From assembly GCF_001975665.1 (NCBI RefSeq), contig NZ_CP019419.1, positions 372,001 to 436,000 on the forward strand: a stretch of 64,000 nt of DNA, given 5' to 3'. This document shows positions 1 to 8,190 of this stretch, piece by piece. The DNA comes from Polaribacter reichenbachii (lineage in GTDB: Bacteria > Bacteroidota > Bacteroidia > Flavobacteriales > Flavobacteriaceae). A program made the position numbers and the translations under genes. A model generated the notes under the pieces. That model was not told the DNA's origin. It worked only from the letters and a program-made list of their open reading frames with translations, and did no database searches. Positions within the stretch are counted from its first letter, which is position 1, and each line of letters opens with the position of its first letter.

Positions 1-1768
1 CTATAGCCTCAAAAAGTTTGCCTTGTTTAATATAATAATCTCCTTTTTTAACTCTTGTACCTACAAAATCTGAATTTGCTTTAACGTGTGTCCAGAATTC
101 ATCTTTTACCTTTTGATAACTTTCTTGGTATGCTTTTGGAACCTGAGCTTCATCCAAAGTACCTAAACCAAAAAATGCTTTAATTCTAATACTTCTTTTC
201 GGGTCTTCTAAAAGTGGTAAAAAATAAGATGTATAATCCGTATTATTTATCAAACTTAAAACATCAACACTTGCACCTCTAACAATTGCTGATTCATCGT
301 TTAAGAGTTTTGTAAACTCATCTATAAAACCATCAACATCGTAATTCGATAATGCTTTTGCTGCGGATGCTCTTACGATTTCTGGTTGATGCTTTTCGTT
401 CATCAACTCTATTAAACCCAAATGTCCATTAGGTTCCATGGTAATTCCTGGTGCTAGTTTTTCTGAATAATGTATAGAATCTACAGCTCCAAATAACTTT
501 GTAAAACTTGCTGCTGCCCAAACATCATCTTTGTCTTTATGACAACCAGAACAAGCATTTGGAGTTCCATACTTTACACTTAAATCTGGTCTTGGTATTC
601 TAAAACTATGATCGCGTCTAAAATCGTTACCCATATAATATTTACCTGTCATATGGCAATTAATACATTTAGATGATGCTGTATTGGGTTGATGAAAATG
701 ATGTTTTGGAGTATCATATTTTTCGGGTATATGACATTGTGCACACAATTCATTGCCATCGAACTTTAGTTTTAAAGAATGTGGATTATGGCAATTGGTA
801 CAAGTAACATCATTTTGATACATTTTACTTTGTGTAAAAGAACCATAAACATAAACCTCATCTAAAATCTGACCATCTGCTTCGTAAATTCGATCTTGTA
901 ATAATTGCGGATAATAATGATCTAACAAAGAACCTTCAAAATTAAAATCTTTAGAAAACTGTTCTCTACGCATATGACAACGCGCACATTGATCTACCAA
1001 TTCTTTTGGCGCTGTTTCTTTCGTCATTTGGAAACTACCTGTAGCTGCATAATTGTTACCTAACTTTTCTACATCTGTTATATGCTGTTGTCCAGGTCCA
1101 TGGCAGGCTTCGCAATTCACATTTATAACTGCATATTTTGTGTTGTAGCTATGTGTTTTTACATCGTAATTTTTACGAACATTGGTTGAGTGGCAATCTG
1201 CACACATATTGTTCCAATTTAAACCACCTCTAGACCAATGCAACCACTCTGAATGCACCACTTTAAAATCTGGATATAAATCGAACCATTTGTTTTTTAC
1301 AGAATCCCAAGCAGTTCTTAAACATTGATAATGCCCATCTGGAAACTGAACTATATATTGTTGCAAAGGTGTAACCCCAAAAGTATAAACGATTTTATAA
1401 TCGTGATTTTTACCATCAGGACCATCCGTATTTACATAAAAATCTTTCCCTTTTTTATAAAATGTAGAAGTAACTCCTTGGCTCGTAAATTTTTGATTAT
1501 TAAAATTTGCCAAAATAGAAGCACTATCTGCAATTTGCATAGCTTTATCATGATGAGAACCTTGCCAATCTTTAAATTCATTTTCATGACATTCTTTACA
1601 TTTTTGATCTCCTAAAAAATGACTATCAGGAATTACCTTACCAGTAAGAAATACATTTTTATGGGTATCAATCTCTTTATATTTTTCTTTTGTTTGACAT
1701 GCATACATCAACAAAATAAAAAAAACATATTTAAAGATTATGAGCAATTTTTTTTGTTTTATTAGCAA
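1..1768 (-). CDS. Octaheme c-type cytochrome lipoprotein with HEAT-like repeats (3' end outside window)
   Basis: Read on the minus strand, the open frame has eight CXXCH haem-binding motifs (CKECH, CADCH, CEACH, CARCH, CTNCH, CAQCH, CINCH, CSGCH) between nt 1600 and 539. A helical HEAT-like stretch follows (IVRASAAKAL, AIVRGASVDVL, SIRIKALFGLG). The N-terminus is a lipoprotein signal ending in a lipobox-like LLMYAC, so the protein is probably exported and lipid-anchored. No in-frame ATG precedes this signal; I chose TTG at 1768, which gives a positively charged MLIKQKK n-region. TTG 1747 is possible, and the first ATG (1708) would lose the signal. Multihaem proteins of this layout take part in periplasmic or surface electron transfer, but the substrate cannot be read here. 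The C-terminus lies beyond base 1. Confidence 0.85.
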   Translation of the reverse strand, partial: MLIKQKKLLIIFKYVFFILLMYACQTKEKYKEIDTHKNVFLTGKVIPDSHFLGDQKCKECHENEFKDWQGSHHDKAMQIADSASILANFNNQKFTSQGVTSTFYKKGKDFYVNTDGPDGKNHDYKIVYTFGVTPLQQYIVQFPDGHYQCLRTAWDSVKNKWFDLYPDFKVVHSEWLHWSRGGLNWNNMCADCHSTNVRKNYDVKTHSYNTKYAVINVNCEACHGPGQQHITDVEKLGNNYAATGSFQMTKETAPKELVDQCARCHMRREQFSKDFNFEGSLLDHYYPQLLQDRIYEADGQILDEVYVYGSFTQSKMYQNDVTCTNCHNPHSLKLKFDGNELCAQCHIPEKYDTPKHHFHQPNTASSKCINCHMTGKYYMGNDFRRDHSFRIPRPDLSVKYGTPNACSGCHKDKDDVWAAASFTKLFGAVDSIHYSEKLAPGITMEPNGHLGLIELMNEKHQPEIVRASAAKALSNYDVDGFIDEFTKLLNDESAIVRGASVDVLSLINNTDYTSYFLPLLEDPKRSIRIKAFFGLGTLDEAQVPKAYQESYQKVKDEFWTHVKANSDFVGTRVKKGDYYIKQGKLFEAI

Positions 1769-1877
1769 AATTTGAGTCTTAAAAATTAATTTATCAGTAA
1801 AATTAAAATTTCTATTCTTTCAAAAAGAAGATAATTATCATAAAAGCATATTTTTTATCAACCTAAAAAATTAATAA

Positions 1878-1910
1878 TTTGTATTTCCAATAAAACTCTT
1901 CATATCTTTG
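1878..1910 (+). promoter_or_regulatory. Promoter of trkA-trkH (Bacteroidota -33/-7 type)
   Basis: TTTG at 1878-1881 is followed after 21 nt by TATCTTTG at 1903-1910, matching the Bacteroidota -7 consensus TAnnTTTG with a normal spacer. The start point would lie near 1917, leaving a leader of roughly 18 nt before ATG 1935. This argues against a start at 1908, which would lie inside the -7 box. Confidence 0.6.
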
Positions 1911-1934
1911 CACACTATATTCTATTTTTTAAAT

Positions 1935-3281
1935 ATGAAGATCATTATAGCTGGTGCTGGAGATGTTGGATTTCATTTAGCCAAGCTTCTTTCTTACGAA
2001 TCTCAAGACACTTACATTATCGATTTTGATGGTGATAAGTTAGATTACCTTAATAATCATTTAGATGTTATCACTAAAAAAGGTGATGCCACTTCTATTA
2101 AATTATTAAAAGAGGTTGGTATTGCTTCTGCAGATTTGTTAATTGCTGTTACAGATAGCCAAAACACAAATTTTACAATTTCTGTAATTGGTAAATCTTT
2201 GGGTGTTAAAAAAACAATTGCAAGAATAGATAACCCTGAGTTTTTAAATGAATGTGAGGTCGATTTTTCTAAATTCGGATTGGATTTTATGATTTCTCCT
2301 CAAGAGTTGGCGGCTAATGAAATTAAAATGCTGCTAAATCAATCTTCTTTTAATGATACAGTTGAGTTTGAAAGCGGATTATTTAATGTTATGGGAACTA
2401 CCTTAACCTATAAATCGCCATTGGTAGATTTAACGGTTATGGAAGCAAACCAAAAATTTTCTAGTGTAGATTTTACAACTATTGCTATAAAAAGAGAGAA
2501 TGTTTCTCAAACTATAATTCCTAGAGGAGATACAGTTTATCAAATAGACGATCAAGTTTATTTTTCTGTACCTAATTATAGTATGGCAGATTTGTATCCT
2601 ATTATTGGTAAAACTCAATTCCAGATTAAAAACGTTATGATTTTAGGTGGAAGTAGTATTGGCGAAAAAACTGCTAGAAATCTATGTGAAGACAACTTTA
2701 AAGTTAAGTTAATAGAAAAAAATAGAGAAAAAGCAGAATCTCTAGCTGAAACACTTTGCAGCACTTTAGTAATAAATGGTGATGGTAGAGATTTAGAATT
2801 ATTAGAAGAAGAAAATATTAGAGAAACTGATGCTTTTATTGCTGTAACTGGTAATTCTGAAACTAATATAATGTCTTGTTTGGTAGCCAAATCTAAAGGT
2901 GTAAAAAAGACAATTGCATTGGTAGAAAATATGGATTATATCGATATTTCACAAACTATTGGAATTCAATCACTCATCAACAAAAAACTAATTGCAGCCA
3001 GTAATATTTTTAAACATATCAGAAAAGGTGAAATTTTAGAATTAGCCAACTTACATAATATAGATGCTGAGGTTTTTGAATATGAAGTACAGCCAAAAGC
3101 CAAAGTAACTGAAAAACAGATTAAAGATTTGCGTTTTCCTAGAGAAGCCGTTTTTGGCGGAGTTATTAGAGATGGTAAAGCTTTAATGCCTTTTGGTGAT
3201 ATGCAAATACAAACTGGCGATAAAGTTATTGTGTTCTGTTTGCCTGAGGCGATTACTACAGTAGAAAGATTTTTTAAATAA
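1935..3281 (+). CDS. trkA: Trk system potassium uptake protein TrkA (NAD-binding gating subunit)
   Basis: A 448-residue cytoplasmic protein, close to the usual TrkA length of about 450-460. It has two RCK halves. The first starts MKIIIAGAGDVGFHLAKLL with a canonical GxGxxG nucleotide-binding loop and continues to a TrkA_C domain near residues 130-220. The second starts MILGGSSIGEKTARNL near residue 235, again followed by a C-terminal RCK_C domain (KDLRFPREAVFGGVIRDGK). It should gate the TrkH pore in response to nucleotides. The start is the ATG placed just after the promoter. trkH follows after 3 nt, so the two are co-transcribed. Confidence 0.95.
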   Translation: MKIIIAGAGDVGFHLAKLLSYESQDTYIIDFDGDKLDYLNNHLDVITKKGDATSIKLLKEVGIASADLLIAVTDSQNTNFTISVIGKSLGVKKTIARIDNPEFLNECEVDFSKFGLDFMISPQELAANEIKMLLNQSSFNDTVEFESGLFNVMGTTLTYKSPLVDLTVMEANQKFSSVDFTTIAIKRENVSQTIIPRGDTVYQIDDQVYFSVPNYSMADLYPIIGKTQFQIKNVMILGGSSIGEKTARNLCEDNFKVKLIEKNREKAESLAETLCSTLVINGDGRDLELLEEENIRETDAFIAVTGNSETNIMSCLVAKSKGVKKTIALVENMDYIDISQTIGIQSLINKKLIAASNIFKHIRKGEILELANLHNIDAEVFEYEVQPKAKVTEKQIKDLRFPREAVFGGVIRDGKALMPFGDMQIQTGDKVIVFCLPEAITTVERFFK

Positions 3282-3284
3282 AAT

Positions 3285-4784
3285 ATGGGGAACTTAAACT
3301 TAAAAATAATCTATCGTTTTTTAGGCATAACAGCCATATTAAACGGTTTTTTTATGTTTATCGCTTTTCCTTTTAGTTTTTTTTCTGCTGAAGATGAAGC
3401 CTGGGGAATATTAAATGCCGGTGTAATCACCACTTTTATAGGTCTTTTATTATTTTTCTTTAACAAAACTAAGAACAAGAACATTCAAAAAAAAGAAGGT
3501 TATTTGATCGTAACACTAGGATGGTTAATTCTCTCCATTACAGGAATGTTACCTTATTTACTCTCTGGTGCTATACCCCATATTTCTGATGCTTTTTTCG
3601 AAACCATTTCTGGTTATTCTACAACTGGTTCTTCTATTTTAACGGATATTGAAGCAATGCCAAAAGGAATTCTTTTCTGGAGATCTGCCACACATTGGAT
3701 TGGAGGAATGGGTATAATTGTACTTACCATTGCCATTTTACCTTTATTAGGTATTGGTGGTATGCAGCTTTTTTTAGCTGAAGCTCCTGGTCCATCTGCA
3801 GATAAATTACACCCAAGAATTACAGATACCGCAAAACGATTATACTTAATTTACGTAGTATTAACCTTTGCTCAATTTTTTCTTTTAAAAGTTGCTGGTA
3901 TGACTTGGTTTGACGCCATTAATCACGCAATGGCAACAGTTAGTACAGGTGGTTTTTCTACTAAAAATAACAGTGTAGCTTTTTACAATAACTTACCTTT
4001 TGTACAATACATTATTATCTTTTTTATGTTAGTGGCAGGTACAAACTTTGTACTTACTTACTTTGCTTTAAAAGGTAAAATTCAAAAAGTTTTTCAAAGT
4101 GAAGAATTTAAATATTATTTATTTGGTATAATTGGAGTATCGTCTATCATCGTTATAATAATTTACTTTTTTCAAGACCCAAATTTACAAACAACAATTG
4201 CACATCCTAAAGTTTATGGAGAAGCAGAAAGCGCTATAAGACACGCACTTTTTATGGTAACTTCTGTAGTAACTACAACAGGTTTTGTAACTGCAGATTT
4301 TACAATGTGGAGTTTCTTTGCAACTGGTATTTTCTTTGCTTTATTTTTTACAGGTGGTTCTGCAGGCTCTACAAGTGGTGGTGTTAAAGTAGTAAGACAT
4401 ATTGTAATGTTAAAAAATAGTTTTTTAGAATTTAAAAAAGCGTTACACCCAAATGCAATTATTCCTGTTAGGTATGATGGTAAATCTGTAAGTAAAAACA
4501 TTGTTTTTAACATACTTTCATTTTTCATAATCTATATGTTAATTTTTATAATCTCATCTGTAATTTTAACGTTCTTCGGATTAGATTTTCTATCTGCTTT
4601 AGGTGCAGCGGCATCTTCATTAGGTAACATTGGCCCTGCAGTTGGTTCTGTAAGTCCTGTAGATAGTTTTGCACACCTTTCCTCTTCTGCAAAATGGTTT
4701 TGCTCTTTTTTAATGTTAATTGGTAGGTTAGAATTGTTTACAGTTTTAATACTTTTTACTCCTTTCTTTTGGAGAAAAAATTAA
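3285..4784 (+). CDS. trkH: Trk-type potassium channel subunit TrkH
   Basis: A 499-residue polytopic inner-membrane protein, typical for TrkH/KtrB. The four pore-loop signatures are visible in order: ISGYSTTGSSIL, MATVSTGGFSTKNN, SVVTTTGFVTADF and ASSLGNIGPAVG, each carrying the selectivity-filter glycine. The SGGVKVVR segment after the third pore region is also characteristic. It imports K+ with the TrkA subunit encoded immediately upstream. The gene ends at 4784, followed by 237 nt holding a possible short peptide and a terminator. Confidence 0.95.
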   Translation: MGNLNLKIIYRFLGITAILNGFFMFIAFPFSFFSAEDEAWGILNAGVITTFIGLLLFFFNKTKNKNIQKKEGYLIVTLGWLILSITGMLPYLLSGAIPHISDAFFETISGYSTTGSSILTDIEAMPKGILFWRSATHWIGGMGIIVLTIAILPLLGIGGMQLFLAEAPGPSADKLHPRITDTAKRLYLIYVVLTFAQFFLLKVAGMTWFDAINHAMATVSTGGFSTKNNSVAFYNNLPFVQYIIIFFMLVAGTNFVLTYFALKGKIQKVFQSEEFKYYLFGIIGVSSIIVIIIYFFQDPNLQTTIAHPKVYGEAESAIRHALFMVTSVVTTTGFVTADFTMWSFFATGIFFALFFTGGSAGSTSGGVKVVRHIVMLKNSFLEFKKALHPNAIIPVRYDGKSVSKNIVFNILSFFIIYMLIFIISSVILTFFGLDFLSALGAAASSLGNIGPAVGSVSPVDSFAHLSSSAKWFCSFLMLIGRLELFTVLILFTPFFWRKN

Positions 4785-4864
4785 ATTTTAAAATAATTAA
4801 TAGATTTCTTTAAAAAACAGGAAATAAGGGAAAATATGCAACTTTAAATGTGCTAAGCACTTAT

Positions 4865-4924
4865 ATGATTTTAAACCTACAGAAAGCACAAGTATTCTCT
4901 GCTCCAGCAGATCCTGGAACTTGA
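4865..4924 (+). CDS. Candidate 19-residue peptide, or 3' remnant of a small gene
   Basis: ATG 4865 to TGA 4922-4924 reads MILNLQKAQVFSAPADPGT. The stretch is clearly richer in G+C than the surrounding intergenic DNA, and its second half is rich in Ala, Pro, Gly and Asp. It sits between trkH and a terminator, just ahead of a PqqD-like/HprK-like gene. In peptide-modification loci the precursor often sits beside such a gene, so this could be a small precursor or the surviving end of one. I do not recognise the family. The frame extends upstream without a stop for about 16 codons but with no other ATG. It may be fortuitous. Confidence 0.3.
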   Translation: MILNLQKAQVFSAPADPGT

Positions 4925-4946
4925 TTTTAATAAAAAAAAACCTTTT

Positions 4947-4980
4947 AAACGCCTCAAATATTTTGAGACGTTTTTTATTG
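4947..4980 (+). terminator. Intrinsic terminator after trkA-trkH and the small peptide frame
   Basis: The arms AAACGCCTCAAA (4947-4958) and TTTGAGACGTTT (4962-4973) pair with one mismatch and lead into a run of six T. The hairpin ends the trk transcript before the next gene at 5022. Confidence 0.7.
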
Positions 4981-5021
4981 ATATCAATTTAAAATAAGTA
5001 TTTTTAGCGATATTAGATTCT

Positions 5022-6149
5022 ATGAAAACACTTTATAAAAAAGTTGAGGATAAAACTATTACTTGGTTCGAAGACAGAAATGAATATTTAGTCTTAGAAA
5101 ATACAACTGCGGATGTTTTAAAACGGTTAGATAAAGGAATTTCGGTTAAAGAAATAGCAATTTCATTATCAAAAAAACTGGATGTACCTGTGGATAAAGC
5201 TGCAGATTTTATCATCAATTTAAATCAGGAATTAAATGAATCGAAAAATGAACACCCGAATGAAATCATTAACGATTACAGAGATATAGAAAAACCAAAA
5301 AAATATGAATTTATAAAATTCTATAAAGTAAATAATGTTGTTTTTAAAATTTCATTTTTAAGTGAAACAGAATTATCTTTAATACATCATAAATTTGAAC
5401 ATCTTGTTATTGAACAAAATAATCATTTTGATAATGAATTCGAAATTTTCATCAATAATAACTTTATATTTCTATATGTAAACAATACATACATTGGTTC
5501 TTGGAGCCATCAAAATGTGCATTATTTTCAGGGTAAGTTTTCTATGGAATTTATCCAAAGAATTCATCAAAAGGAAGAAAATGAATGGCTCGGCGTTTTT
5601 CACGCATCAGCTGTAAGTAATGGAAAAAAATCAATGCTTTTTTTAGGCGATTCTGGTAATGGAAAAAGTACTTCATTAGCACTTTTACAAGCTAATGGTT
5701 TTACTTGCTTAGCAGATGATTTTGTTCCTGTTGATGTAAAAAAACAGGAAGTTTATAGTTTTCCTGCTGCAATCTCTATCAAAAAAAACAGTTTAGATAC
5801 TTTATTGCCAATTTACCCAGAATTAAAAAATGGTAAAGAATACAATCTAATTAGGTTAAACAAGGTGGTAAGATACTTAAAACCAAATAACACAAATTAT
5901 TTTGCACATTTACCTTGTAACGATTTGATTTTTATTAAATATGAAAAAGATAGTGAACTAACGTGTACAAAAATTTCTAAAATTGATGCTTTTCAGCAAT
6001 TGATTCCAGATTCTTGGTTATCACCTAAAACAGAAAATGCTCAAGTTTTTTTAGATTGGTTTGCTACTTTAAATTGTTATCAATTAACCTATTCAGATAA
6101 TAATAAAATGATTGCTATTGTGCATAAATTATTCAATAATGACTTATAA
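5022..6149 (+). CDS. PqqD-like domain fused to an HPr-kinase-like ATPase
   Basis: A 375-residue soluble protein. Residues 1-85 look like a PqqD-family domain (ITWFEDRNEYLVLENTTADVL, then a helical half), the fold that binds leader peptides in RiPP pathways. Residues about 185-375 resemble the HprK/PEP-carboxykinase-like family, with a P-loop GDSGNGKST at 209-217 followed by a conserved CLADDFVPV segment. Fusions like this usually sit beside nucleotidyltransferase or peptide-modification genes, and indeed a broken nucleotidyltransferase-like gene overlaps its 3' end by 11 nt. The substrate is unknown. The gene itself appears intact. Confidence 0.7.
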   Translation: MKTLYKKVEDKTITWFEDRNEYLVLENTTADVLKRLDKGISVKEIAISLSKKLDVPVDKAADFIINLNQELNESKNEHPNEIINDYRDIEKPKKYEFIKFYKVNNVVFKISFLSETELSLIHHKFEHLVIEQNNHFDNEFEIFINNNFIFLYVNNTYIGSWSHQNVHYFQGKFSMEFIQRIHQKEENEWLGVFHASAVSNGKKSMLFLGDSGNGKSTSLALLQANGFTCLADDFVPVDVKKQEVYSFPAAISIKKNSLDTLLPIYPELKNGKEYNLIRLNKVVRYLKPNNTNYFAHLPCNDLIFIKYEKDSELTCTKISKIDAFQQLIPDSWLSPKTENAQVFLDWFATLNCYQLTYSDNNKMIAIVHKLFNNDL

Positions 6150-6684
6150 AGAAACGCTTTTTTTTGTTGCACAATGCTTAACCATTAATCACTAAGAGCG
6201 TAACAAACAAATCGTTGAAAATCAATTAAATTTATCAATATTAGCAAAACAAATTAATGATAAAGGCTATTTATATAAAGACATCTCTTTAAGAAATGCA
6301 TACGATGTTTTACTGTTATCAAAAAAAACAAATACAAAAAAAGCTTTTGTTCAATTCAACAAATTATTCAATCCTATCAATTGTTTTTTAAGCATATGTT
6401 TTACCGTTTTTAACGAAATAAACTCTTTAGATTACATTAAAAATCAAGAAACATCGTCTTATATAAAAACTTTTCGTAAATCAATATTAGATGATTCTTA
6501 TAGAGAAAAGTTCAATAAAAAATTATCAAAAAAATTATTTATTAAAGCAAGAGTAGATTTTATTATAAAATCATTTTCGAGCAAAGTGCATAGAAAATGG
6601 ATTTTAAAAAGGGGAACCGATAAAATTTGGTTGAATGAAAAACTAAATCAATTCGGCCTAAAAAAACCTAAACCAAACGTTTAA
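6139..6684 (+). pseudogene. Broken nucleotidyltransferase-like protein (in-frame stop, probable internal deletion)
   Basis: ATG 6139 opens a frame that runs to TAA 6682-6684 in one register but is interrupted at codon 19 by TAA (6193-6195). The pieces read MTYKETLFFVAQCLTINH, stop, then ERNKQIVENQ continuing through SLRNAYDVLLLSKK to the C-terminus. From memory, the N-terminal piece and the SLRNAYD segment resemble the two ends of the flavobacterial 'uncharacterised nucleotidyltransferase' family (about 330-380 residues), so the central catalytic part seems to be missing. It overlaps the preceding PqqD-HprK gene by 11 nt and the convergent mpl gene by 17 nt. The family assignment is tentative, but the in-frame stop is plain. 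Confidence 0.6.
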
Positions 6685-8020
6685 CTTCTTCAAAATCTAA
6701 ACTTCCATAATTTCCAGAACTCATTAAAACAACTGCTGATTTGTCCAAATTCTGACTAAATAAAAATTCTTTAAATTCAGCAGGATTGGTATAAATAACC
6801 AGATCGTCTCTTTGAAAAGCATTTGCTATTTGATCCTTTGTAACTTCATCTAATTGTTTAATCTTAACTGCATGTGGAGAATAAAATACAACAGCTTTAT
6901 CTGCAAAATCTAATGCTCCTTTGTATTCTGACAGAAATTCGGCATTTAAACTAGAATACGTATGCAATTCTAAACAAGCTAAAACTGTTCTTTCTGAATA
7001 TTGTTCTTTTACAGCTTTGGTAGTTGCAGCAACTTTACTTGGGCTATGTGCAAAATCTTTAAAAATTACAGTAGAATTACTTTCTGCTATCTTTTCTAAA
7101 CGTTTACTGGCTCCAGCAAAACTAGCAATAGCTTCATAGAAATCATCTTCATCAATTCCCATATGTTGACAAATCCATTTGGCGCCTGCTAAATTTTGTA
7201 AATTATGTTTTCCGAAAACTTCTAGAGGTAAATTTCCTTCTGATGTTTCTAAATATGTAATTCCGTTTTCTATAAAATGACTTGGAGTTTCGTAAGGATA
7301 TTTTTTAATATGATTCTCAGAAGATTCTACAATTTCAGCTACATTTTTGTCCTCACTATTATACACCATACTTCCACCATTTACCATAGAATCTGTAAAA
7401 ATTGAAAACTGTTCTTTATAATTTTTAAAAGTTGGAAAAACATTAATATGATCCCAAGCAATTCCGCTTAAAAGTGCAATATTTGGTTTGTATAAATGAA
7501 ATTTAGGTCGCATATCAATTGGCGAACTCAAATATTCATCACCTTCTAAAACAATAAAATCATTTTCTTTAGTTAAATGCACCATAGTTTCAAAACCTTC
7601 TAATTGTGCACCAACCATATAATCTACTTCTTTTTCGTGATAATTTAACACGTGTAAAATCATAGAAGTTATAGTAGTTTTACCATGAGAACCACCAATT
7701 ACAACTCTGGTTTTATCTTTAGATTGCTCATATAAAAACTCAGGATAAGAATATATTTTTAATCCTAACTCTTGAGCTTTCAGTAACTCAGGATTATCTA
7801 TTTTTGCGTGCATTCCTAAAATAATTACATCTAAATCTGTAGTTATTTTTTCAGGAAACCATCCAAATTCATTTGGTAATAATCCATATTTTTCTAATCT
7901 AGATTTTGATGGATCGTGTATAGTATCATCACTACCAAAAACTTGGTATCCTTTTTGGTGTAAAGCAATTGCTAAATTGTGCATTGCACTGCCTCCAATT
8001 GCAATAAAATGAATGTTCAT
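6668..8020 (-). CDS. mpl: UDP-N-acetylmuramate:L-alanyl-gamma-D-glutamyl-meso-diaminopimelate ligase
   Basis: A 450-residue Mur-ligase-family protein. The N-terminal Rossmann domain has GGSAMHNLAIALHQKGYQVFGSDD, the ATP loop is GGSHGKTTITSM near residue 110, and the central domain carries LEGDEYLSS and AWDHINVFP. The C-terminal domain holds FKDFAHSPSKV. This combination is typical of Mpl rather than MurC: a very short N-terminus, the SDD turn and 'FAHSP' in place of the MurC 'YGHHP'. It reattaches recycled murein tripeptide to UDP-MurNAc in the cytoplasm. It is transcribed alone, converging on the pseudogene. Confidence 0.9.
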   Translation of the reverse strand: MNIHFIAIGGSAMHNLAIALHQKGYQVFGSDDTIHDPSKSRLEKYGLLPNEFGWFPEKITTDLDVIILGMHAKIDNPELLKAQELGLKIYSYPEFLYEQSKDKTRVVIGGSHGKTTITSMILHVLNYHEKEVDYMVGAQLEGFETMVHLTKENDFIVLEGDEYLSSPIDMRPKFHLYKPNIALLSGIAWDHINVFPTFKNYKEQFSIFTDSMVNGGSMVYNSEDKNVAEIVESSENHIKKYPYETPSHFIENGITYLETSEGNLPLEVFGKHNLQNLAGAKWICQHMGIDEDDFYEAIASFAGASKRLEKIAESNSTVIFKDFAHSPSKVAATTKAVKEQYSERTVLACLELHTYSSLNAEFLSEYKGALDFADKAVVFYSPHAVKIKQLDEVTKDQIANAFQRDDLVIYTNPAEFKEFLFSQNLDKSAVVLMSSGNYGSLDFEEVKRLV

Positions 8021-8190
8021 ATCTAAAAATTATAAAAAAGTAAAAATACAAAAGCTTACCCAATATTAATTATCTTTAGAACTAAACTCAACTAAAAATT
8101 AGTTTTACGAACTCAAAATACAACTACACTAATTTTAAATTGTTTTACTAAATGATTTATACGTGCTTTACAAGACTAAATCTATTGATT

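Noticed and set aside
1325..1615. A 96-codon plus-strand frame over the cytochrome gene
   Set aside because: It is the antisense of haem-binding coding sequence, whose CXXCH motifs are unmistakable on the minus strand.
1908..1934. Upstream in-frame ATG that would lengthen TrkA by nine residues
   Set aside because: The codon lies inside the probable -7 box TATCTTTG and would precede the Rossmann fold with an unrelated extension.
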